From Polaromonas sp. (GTDB lineage: Bacteria > Pseudomonadota > Gammaproteobacteria > Burkholderiales > Burkholderiaceae_C), in assembly GCA_023259235.1 (NCBI GenBank), contig JAHFQQ010000009.1:2526-22703 (forward strand): a stretch of 20,178 nucleotides of DNA. The letters run 5' to 3'. A program made the position numbers and the translations under genes. The number at the start of each line of letters is the position of its first letter. Within the stretch, counting starts at the first letter, position 1. Positions 14,771 to 20,178 of this stretch are shown piece by piece. The notes beneath the pieces were generated by a model. The model saw only the letters and a program-made list of their open reading frames with translations. It did not search any database and was not told the origin of the DNA.

Positions 14771-14908
14771 ATGGCAGCCACCAAAAACGAAAAGCTCGCA
14801 GGCAAGCAGGCCTATCTGGAGGTAAAGGAAGGGGACACGGGCGAGGGCGCTGCGCAGGTCCGTCTGCATGTGCGGCGCAAGGCGGGCGCGGCTCAGAAGG
14901 GCGGTTGA
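14771..14908 (+). CDS. Small basic protein, 45 aa, coupled to methyltransferase-like gene
   Basis: The ATG at 14771 has an excellent Shine-Dalgarno (AAGGAGG, 5-6 bp upstream). The stop TGA shares one base with the ATG of the next gene (TGATG), so translation is probably coupled. The peptide is Lys/Ala/Gly-rich with alternating charged residues (QAYLEVKEGDTGEG, then VRLHVRRKAG) and has no signal or membrane segment. I do not recognise a family. It could be a genuine small protein or a leader peptide whose translation drives the following gene. The ribosome site and coupling are the evidence. Confidence 0.55.
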   Translation: MAATKNEKLAGKQAYLEVKEGDTGEGAAQVRLHVRRKAGAAQKGG

Positions 14909-15381
14909 TGGCCAAGCGCATGCACTCCCTCGAACTGAAGATCCCGCCCCCCGTCGTTGCTGCGTTGGCCGCAGCCGCCATGTGGGGCATTGAGGTCTTG
15001 GCACCATTGGTCGATGCGCCCGCAGCCATCCGCGTGCCGCTGGCCATCGCGCTGGCGCTGACGGGTGCCGCCTTTGACGTATCTGGGCTGATCGCCTTTC
15101 GGCGCAGCAAAACCACCGCCAATCCCATGAAGCCGGACAAAGCCGCTGCCCTGGTCTGCTCGGGCGTGTACCGGCTGACGCGCAATCCGATGTATGTCGG
15201 CCTGGCGTTTGTCCTTGTGGCGTGGGCCGTGTACCTGTCTTGCGCCTGGGCGCTGCTGGGGCCGGTGGCCTTTGTGCTCTACATGAACCGCTTCCAGATC
15301 CAGCCCGAAGAACGGGTGCTGGCCACGCTGTTTGGCAACCGCTATGAAGACTACAAGTCGGGCGTCAGGCGCTGGTTGTAG
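14908..15381 (+). CDS. Isoprenylcysteine carboxyl methyltransferase / PEMT-like membrane methyltransferase
   Basis: A 157-aa integral membrane protein. It has the prokaryotic ICMT/phospholipid-methyltransferase C-terminal signature: SGVYRLTRNPMYVGLAFVLVAW (about residues 89-110) followed by MNRFQIQPEERVLATLFGNR and YEDYKSGVRRWL, where RNPMY, the E-E-R and Y-x-x-Y positions bind S-adenosylmethionine and the head group in this fold. Four to five hydrophobic helices are visible, the first from about 14 to 33. Bacterial members modify unknown lipid or isoprenoid acceptors, so the substrate is open. The start at 14908 overlaps the stop of the 45-aa gene by one base. It is convergent with the Mrr-type gene, with repeat copy C between them. 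Confidence 0.85.
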   Translation: MAKRMHSLELKIPPPVVAALAAAAMWGIEVLAPLVDAPAAIRVPLAIALALTGAAFDVSGLIAFRRSKTTANPMKPDKAAALVCSGVYRLTRNPMYVGLAFVLVAWAVYLSCAWALLGPVAFVLYMNRFQIQPEERVLATLFGNRYEDYKSGVRRWL

Positions 15382-15451
15382 GGGCGGGCAACGGTGGTGA
15401 GCCAGCCCTCTTGCCAACTGATCGGCAGTACCTGAGTTAATGATGTTTTAG

Positions 15452-15499
15452 GGCTCTAGCCCTTATGAGATAAGTGTAAGCAGCTATACAAAGTGTAGC
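15452..15499 (+). repeat. 48-bp dispersed repeat, copy C
   Basis: It lies in the 125-bp gap between two convergent genes. It starts GGCTCTAGCC; CAGCTAT covers offset 31 and GTAGC is at offset 43, where G pairs with U to keep the stem. About 37 of 48 consensus positions match by hand count. It abuts the 3' end of the Mrr-type gene (8 bp away). Confidence 0.82.
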
Positions 15500-15506
15500 G
15501 ATCAGC

Positions 15507-16430
15507 CTATCGCATTGCGGCCAACATTGGCAGGCGCGACTTGCAGCGCGGGTAGTTGCTGCAACCCCAAAACGCCGCACCGCCCTTGGCCGGCGTGCGC
15601 TCCACCAGCTTGATGCCACAGCTCGCGCAAGTAGGGCGCCAGTATTCGCCCTCAAACGCGACGGCCAGCAAGGCCTGCTGCTGCTCAGGTGTGCGCTTGG
15701 CAATCAGGTCAAGCAGGGCCCTGCCATCCATCGCGTTGACGCCATTGTCTTTTGCAAACTTTTGCGCGTCAGCCGTGTAAGTGGACGTGGTGGCGTAGGT
15801 GCCGCGCTCGATCTGGTGTGAGGCCATCACGCCATAAAACTCGCGCAGCTCCTTCACGCCCACCTCTCTCTGCCAGTGCTTGCACTGCACCACGGCCGCA
15901 GGGCCTTCGGCGTGGCGGGAGTATAGCCAGATGTCGACACCGCCATCTGCGCCGTGCGTTTGCGAACGCGTTTCAAACCCGGCTTGGGCAAACAGCGCCT
16001 CACACACCGCCTCGAACCGGCGCCACTCAATGGCGGCAAAGACGGTGGGGCTCCAATGGGTTGCCACTTGGCGCGTTTGGGGCGTGGCCCACTCTGGCTC
16101 ACGTCGGCGCCCGGCTATGTCGTCCGCAATGTCTCGCAATGCTCGTCTCTCAACCGGAGTAGGCGCGCGGGGAGTGAGTTGGGGTAGCGGACTGGCTCTT
16201 TCCACTTTGGCTTTGGTAACGTGGTGAATGCCCAATAGCACCACCCCTGCCGCCAATGCCAGCCAGCCAGGGATGCGAAGGCCCGCTGCGACGGCGTTCA
16301 GCATCGGCGAAGAGCCGATAAACAAAGGAATGATCAGGAACCCAAGGCCCAGAGCGCAAAGCCCAATGCCTTTTTCCTGCAACGTATTGAGCGCGCGCCT
16401 CTGTCGTTTGTTGGTCTTTGACCATGCCAT
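15507..16430 (-). CDS. Membrane-anchored Mrr-type restriction endonuclease with topoisomerase zinc ribbon
   Basis: A 307-aa protein with three parts. Residues 22-40 and 51-69 are two membrane helices, with a basic N-terminus ahead. Residues about 130-245 are an Mrr_cat nuclease domain of the PD-(D/E)xK type: E140 in WRRFE, D166 in GADGGVDI and Q182-C-K184 in VVQCKHW, with the usual HQIERGTYATT segment after them. Residues 267-300 form a C4 zinc ribbon of topoisomerase type (C268, C271, C290, C296; GCSNYPRCKSR). Such proteins are thought to cut modified or foreign DNA near the membrane. A GGGAG ribosome site precedes the ATG at 16430. It lies 74 bp after the MmeI-like gene in the same direction and may share its transcript. 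Confidence 0.88.
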   Translation of the reverse strand: MAWSKTNKRQRRALNTLQEKGIGLCALGLGFLIIPLFIGSSPMLNAVAAGLRIPGWLALAAGVVLLGIHHVTKAKVERASPLPQLTPRAPTPVERRALRDIADDIAGRRREPEWATPQTRQVATHWSPTVFAAIEWRRFEAVCEALFAQAGFETRSQTHGADGGVDIWLYSRHAEGPAAVVQCKHWQREVGVKELREFYGVMASHQIERGTYATTSTYTADAQKFAKDNGVNAMDGRALLDLIAKRTPEQQQALLAVAFEGEYWRPTCASCGIKLVERTPAKGGAAFWGCSNYPRCKSRLPMLAAMR

Positions 16431-16504
16431 GTTCTTTTTCTCCCTGTGTCACTCGTTGCGGTCGCAGTGGCGCCCAAGTTCAAGATGGCGGTGATGCTGG
16501 CCTG

Positions 16505-19384
16505 TCATGCTGGGCCAGTCGCGGCCTTCCGCCGTCTCCTGGAGCCCTTGGTTTCTGTTGGCAGCAGGCTGGTGTATTTCTGGTACAGCTCAAACAGAAA
16601 AGCCACGCGCTCGGCGTCGCTCTTGTAGCTCTTCTTGCCGCCGCTGGCTTCATAGGCCTTGTCCACGGTGGCGTCCAGCTTCTGGTGCGCTTTGAGCAAC
16701 TCGGGCGGCATGGTCAGCGGGTCGTACAGGTCGGCCAGCGTGGCGGGCTGGTCGCCAGTCTGGAACTTGGCACGTACATCGAGCACCGCTTGTGCTGCAG
16801 TTTCGATAGCTGCTTGTGCTTTATCGACGGGAGCTAGAGGCTGATTTGGCTTGGAAGTTTGGGCGAAGTCGGGCCAGGGAAAGTTGTTGTAGACGATTTG
16901 TGCGGAGTATTGATAGCGGCTCTCAAGTCGACCGCAGGTTGCGCGCATCCAGGCCATGTGCATGCTGGATTGCAGCACGCCCAGTTCGAGCAGTCCGGCC
17001 TGTGGCACGACCAGCACAGACGGATTGATGATGACGTGGGGCTCGAAAAAGCCCAGCGGCACGTAATCGCGGTTTTCAGAGCTGACTTTTGGAGTCAGCA
17101 AGTAGGGCGTGGACGGTTGTAGGTCTTCACCAAACTCGGCGGGGGTTTTGGCCAGTTCGCGCGTGGGTGCCTTGATGCTCTTGAGTCGTGCCTGCTTGAC
17201 GGCCTCAACCCGCTTGAGCACTTCGGGCATGGCGCGCAGTTGGGCCGGTGCAATGCTCTTGAGCCAGAGGCAGAAGCGTTTGCTGCCGTTCAGAAATTCC
17301 TCGCCGCCAATATATTCGCGGATGTAGGGCTTGGCTTGTGGCTCGCGCGCAAGGAAGCCGGGAAGGTCAGCCTCTTCCAGAATGAAATGACCAAAATCCA
17401 CGGCCTTGCTGCCAAATACAATCTCTGGCACTGGACTGACAGGCATGGAACGCTTGCCAATGAGTACGCTGGGAGTGTCGGTCAGGTAAGGGGAAATGTT
17501 GGCCGCTGGAACCGCGTGCGGCTGCCCCTTGATGTCGTCGTACGCATAAATCACTTTGCCCAGCCGATCCTCCAACCCGAAACCGATGATTACGCAATGC
17601 ACGGCAGCCTTGCCTTTGGCCTCGTTGGTCCAACTGAAAGTGCGGTGCGCAAACTGAATGTGCACGCCCTGCGCCAGCAGCCAGCCCCAGAGCACGCCGA
17701 CCTGCTCGCCCTGCGTGATGCTGTTGGTGGAGACGAAGGCGGCGCGAGTTACGGGCCGGTTGCTCTCACCCCAGCCCCCTCCCAGATGAAGAGGGCGGCT
17801 GGCAGCAGTCAGATAGCGTGTCGCCTTCACGTACCACGCGGCCACGAAGTCCAGAACGCCGAAACCTTTGATGTGTCGCATCACCGGTTCAAAGTCGGCC
17901 TTCTGTCCCGTCGATTGCTCTTTCTTGCCCACAAACGGCGGATTCCCGAATACAAAGCTACACCGCTCGGCAGGCAACACTTCATTCCAATCCAGCCGTA
18001 GCGCATTGCCGTTCACGATGTGCGGCGTTGTGCGCAACGGAATCCGCGCAAAGTACAGGCCGAACTCTTCGCTCACGCGCAGGTTCATTTGGTGGTCCAT
18101 CAGCCACAGGGCGACTTGCGCAATCTGGGCCGGGAACTCCTCGATTTCGATACCGAAGAACTGGTCTACGTCAATGCCAATGAGCTGATGCACGTCTACT
18201 GTCAATTGGCCCGACGCATGAGAAGCGCGCAACACGGCCAGCTCCAGCTCGCGCAGCTCGCGGTAGCTGATGACGAGGAAGTTGCCACAGCCGCAGGCTG
18301 GGTCAAAAAACGTCAGTGTGCGCAGCTTCTTGTGAAACTCAAATAGCCGGTTCTTGTTGCTTTTGACCTTGGCAAACTCAGCCCACAGGTCATCCAGAAA
18401 CAATGGCTTGATCAGCTTGAGGATATTTTCCTCGGACGTGTAATGCGCGCCCAAATTACGACGGGCCTTGTCGTCCATGATGCTCTGGAACAGACTGCCG
18501 AAAATGGCCGGGCTGATGGCCGACCAGTCGAGTGCGCAGGCGTCCAGCAGAGCCTCTCGCATGGCACTGGTGAAGTCGGCCATGGGCAGCGGCTCCTCAA
18601 ACAGCTTGCCATTCACATACGGGAAGGCTGCCACCTGCTCGTCCAGCGCCTTGCTGCGTTTGCCGTCGTCGGTGTTGAGCACCTGAAATAACTGCCCCAG
18701 CCGTGAGCCCAGGTCGGAGCCATCCGTTGACGTGCGCTCCTCGATGAAAGTGCGAAACGACTGCGCGGGCTGAAAGATGCCGGTGTCATCGGCAAACAGG
18801 CAAAACAGCAAACGCACCAGCAACACCTCCAGCGGGTGTCCGGTGTAGCCGCTCGCCTTGAGTGCATCGTGCAGCCGCCCCATGCGCTCGGCGGCCTTGA
18901 TGTTGACGGGGTCTTGCGGCTTGATCTCCAGCGCCTTGTAGCCCGCTATAAAACCAAACAGCTTGATGTTTTTGTGCAGGTCTTTGAGTGCAAACTCAAA
19001 CGTCTCGTTGGTGGTGAGCCGATGCACCCGGAAATGAGCGAAGTCGCAGACGATGACGAGCTGCGGCAAGTCGCGCTCGGCAATGCCGGGGAAGTAAGAC
19101 AGCGCCTGCGTCAGCGCGGCGTCCAGATTCTTGCCGCGAGATTTTTGTTCCACCAGCAACATGCCGGGCCAGAACAGATCGACAAAGCCGTCCACCCTGG
19201 CTTTTTCACCCAGCAATTTTTTGACGGCGTGCTCGAAGGTGGCGACGCGCTTGTCGGTGATGCCAAAGATTTCAAAGAAGTCAATCCAGAACGGCTTGCC
19301 CTGGCTGTCTTCATTGGCGGCGTCAGCCCAGGTGCGGCTGAAGGTCAGCGCACGGGATTTGATTTCGTTCCAGGAGAGGGGCAT
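16505..19384 (-). CDS. MmeI-like type IIL restriction-modification fusion protein
   Basis: This 959-aa single-chain enzyme (MmeI itself is about 919 aa) combines DNA cleavage, adenine methylation and target recognition. The N-terminal nuclease shows D69-x9-E79-Q-K81 (VDLFWPGMLLVEQKS), the same spacing as D70-x9-EXK82 of MmeI. A helical connector (about residues 170-340) has HPLEVLLVRLLFCLFADDTG and LGAHYTSEENILKLI. The methyltransferase core has motif I DPACGCGNF (from D361) and motif IV NPPF (from N481), so it is an N6-adenine gamma-class enzyme. The target-recognition region (about 560-830) gives specificity, which cannot be read here. The start is set at ATG 19384 (PLSWNEIKSRALTFSRTW fits the family's N-terminus); a TTG at 19396 would add four residues. 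Residues 848-864 are encoded by a copy of the dispersed repeat. No frameshift is visible, so it may be active. Confidence 0.9.
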   Translation of the reverse strand: MPLSWNEIKSRALTFSRTWADAANEDSQGKPFWIDFFEIFGITDKRVATFEHAVKKLLGEKARVDGFVDLFWPGMLLVEQKSRGKNLDAALTQALSYFPGIAERDLPQLVIVCDFAHFRVHRLTTNETFEFALKDLHKNIKLFGFIAGYKALEIKPQDPVNIKAAERMGRLHDALKASGYTGHPLEVLLVRLLFCLFADDTGIFQPAQSFRTFIEERTSTDGSDLGSRLGQLFQVLNTDDGKRSKALDEQVAAFPYVNGKLFEEPLPMADFTSAMREALLDACALDWSAISPAIFGSLFQSIMDDKARRNLGAHYTSEENILKLIKPLFLDDLWAEFAKVKSNKNRLFEFHKKLRTLTFFDPACGCGNFLVISYRELRELELAVLRASHASGQLTVDVHQLIGIDVDQFFGIEIEEFPAQIAQVALWLMDHQMNLRVSEEFGLYFARIPLRTTPHIVNGNALRLDWNEVLPAERCSFVFGNPPFVGKKEQSTGQKADFEPVMRHIKGFGVLDFVAAWYVKATRYLTAASRPLHLGGGWGESNRPVTRAAFVSTNSITQGEQVGVLWGWLLAQGVHIQFAHRTFSWTNEAKGKAAVHCVIIGFGLEDRLGKVIYAYDDIKGQPHAVPAANISPYLTDTPSVLIGKRSMPVSPVPEIVFGSKAVDFGHFILEEADLPGFLAREPQAKPYIREYIGGEEFLNGSKRFCLWLKSIAPAQLRAMPEVLKRVEAVKQARLKSIKAPTRELAKTPAEFGEDLQPSTPYLLTPKVSSENRDYVPLGFFEPHVIINPSVLVVPQAGLLELGVLQSSMHMAWMRATCGRLESRYQYSAQIVYNNFPWPDFAQTSKPNQPLAPVDKAQAAIETAAQAVLDVRAKFQTGDQPATLADLYDPLTMPPELLKAHQKLDATVDKAYEASGGKKSYKSDAERVAFLFELYQKYTSLLPTETKGSRRRRKAATGPA
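16794..16841 (-). repeat. 48-bp dispersed repeat, copy E, inside a coding sequence
   Basis: Read on the minus strand it starts GCCTCTAGCT, has CAAGCAGCTAT over offset 31 and GCAGC at offset 43, and aligns without gaps to the four intergenic copies (about 38 of 48 consensus positions by hand count). It is in frame within the MmeI-like gene and encodes QPLAPVDKAQAAIETAA, a flexible Ala-rich linker between the target-recognition region and the C-terminal helices. Confidence 0.75.
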
Positions 19385-19455
19385 GGTGGAGGGCAATGAT
19401 TCTTTTTATGGGGTCTGCTCGGATGGCGGATTGCACAATAATTTATGCGTTTTAG

Positions 19456-19503
19456 GCCTTTGGCTCCCGTGGAATATGCGCAAGCAGCTATAAACAATAT
19501 AGC
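19456..19503 (+). repeat. 48-bp dispersed repeat, copy D
   Basis: This copy is closest to the consensus (about 43 of 48 by hand count). It has GCCTTTGGCT at the start, CAAGCAGCTAT over offset 31 and ATAGC at offset 43, giving a GCTAT-N7-ATAGC stem-loop. It fills the 124-bp gap between the GIY-YIG gene stop and the MmeI-like start, so it lies on the probable shared transcript in the antisense orientation. Confidence 0.82.
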
Positions 19504-19508
19504 AACTA

Positions 19509-20178
19509 TCAACCCGCAGCCGTTACCGACTGCCGTTTCACCTCATCCAACGTCTTGCCCTGCGGGTTTTTCCACTCCAGCCAGCCGTTGGCTGAGCGGC
19601 CTTGCAATGCCACTGCGGCCATGCTGGGGCTGGCGAACAGGTGGTCGCGGGTAAAGACAACCATGCCATCCGTCAAAGCCATGATGCCCTCTGCAATCAG
19701 TTGGTTGCGGAAGCGCTCGTTAGACGTGCCCTGAATTGATGCCACGTTTTCCACGCGCCCGCGTGAGCCTTTGAGCACCACAAACCCTTCTGTCGTGTAC
19801 TCGCCCACACCGTCGGCGCCCGAGCCCTTGCAATAGAACAGCTCTTTCTCGCCCCGGCTGGTGGGTGCGTTCGTCAGCGGTTCAAAAATGGGCTGACCCA
19901 GCGTGGCCAGCAATGTGGCGGCAGTTTCATGAATTTCATGGCAGTCCGCTTCCAGCGGCGCGGGCGTGTGCGGCCGTGCGCCAGTGTTGCCGTTCTCCAG
20001 GCTGTAGCGCCCGGCCTGGGTGGCCTGTTGAATGGCAAACCACTCCAGAAACAGCGCGTGCGTTTGCGTCATGCTGTTGGTGAGCGAAATCACCACCAGC
20101 GCCCGGTTCCAGAAGTCTTTGTTCTGGTTATGTTGCACGAGCCGGGTCCCCACGTTACCGGACTGGCCGATATAGACG
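19509..20178 (-). CDS. GIY-YIG nuclease with C-terminal DUF4357, cut by window edge
   Basis: The frame is open to the right edge, so the N-terminus (including the GIY half of the motif) is outside; the GTG at 20153 is internal. The visible residues begin VYIGQSGNVGTRLVQHN and continue KDFWNRALVV, which is the YIG strand, the conserved Arg and the His of a GIY-YIG nuclease. ALFLEWFAIQQATQAGRYSL is the family's following helix. A middle segment (about residues 100-150 of the visible part) has FYCKGSGADGVGEYTTEGFVV, and the end (SPSMAAVALQGRSANGWLEW, then TLDEVKRQ) fits DUF4357. GIY-YIG/DUF4357 proteins often sit beside restriction-modification genes. The next gene in the same direction is the MmeI-like enzyme, 124 bp on, so a defence role is a context-based inference. 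Confidence 0.85.
   Translation of the reverse strand, partial: VYIGQSGNVGTRLVQHNQNKDFWNRALVVISLTNSMTQTHALFLEWFAIQQATQAGRYSLENGNTGARPHTPAPLEADCHEIHETAATLLATLGQPIFEPLTNAPTSRGEKELFYCKGSGADGVGEYTTEGFVVLKGSRGRVENVASIQGTSNERFRNQLIAEGIMALTDGMVVFTRDHLFASPSMAAVALQGRSANGWLEWKNPQGKTLDEVKRQSVTAAG

Noticed and set aside
17240..18001. 253-codon plus-strand frame
   Set aside because: It is antisense to the MmeI-like gene, whose methyltransferase and recognition regions are clearly coded on the minus strand.

Overview
The window reads as a chromosomal stretch of a betaproteobacterium, most likely a Comamonadaceae-type member of the Burkholderiales (Rhodoferax/Polaromonas-like). The placement is an inference from a Thauera-like 4-hydroxybenzoyl-CoA reductase, a phasin-like protein, DUF3297 and RcnB-family proteins, high-GC coding style, and a short dispersed repeat that I associate from memory with that family. 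No rRNA, tRNA or CRISPR array was recognised.

Region 1 (1-7836, + strand) is an anaerobic aromatic catabolism block. It begins with the C-terminal ~760 residues of a Mo-bis(PGD) oxidoreductase that runs off the left edge, then fdhD (sulfur transfer to the Mo cofactor), then a hot-dog acyl-CoA thioesterase. After a 319-bp gap carrying two overlapping perfect inverted repeats come hcrC-hcrA-hcrB, translationally coupled and encoding 4-hydroxybenzoyl-CoA reductase. This enzyme removes the ring hydroxyl of 4-hydroxybenzoyl-CoA to give benzoyl-CoA. HcrB keeps the four cysteines of the extra [4Fe-4S] cluster that separates this enzyme from other xanthine-oxidase-family members.

Region 2 (7837-10851) holds a convergent phasin-like gene and a two-gene marR-efflux operon. 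The marR promoter has a perfect TATAAT inside a palindrome only 6 bp before the ATG, so the gene looks autoregulated and possibly leaderless.

Region 3 (10852-15506) is a patchwork. It contains DUF3297 and a rearrangement scar built from an IS1380-type transposase start and an internal aroB fragment. These abut a GC-rich MFS transporter whose Shine-Dalgarno lies in a palindrome. An 85-aa unknown and a TerB-like protein, an RcnB-family periplasmic protein, a 45-aa unknown coupled to an isoprenylcysteine-methyltransferase-like membrane enzyme complete it.

Region 4 (15507-20178, - strand) is a DNA-defence block. In transcription order it has a GIY-YIG/DUF4357 nuclease (cut by the right edge), an MmeI-like type IIL restriction-modification fusion protein, and a membrane-anchored Mrr-type nuclease with a topoisomerase-type zinc ribbon.

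The least expected pattern is a 48-bp dispersed repeat present five times and aligning without gaps. Four copies lie between genes (10747, 13741, 15452, 19456) and the fifth lies inverted and in frame inside the MmeI-like coding sequence (16794-16841).
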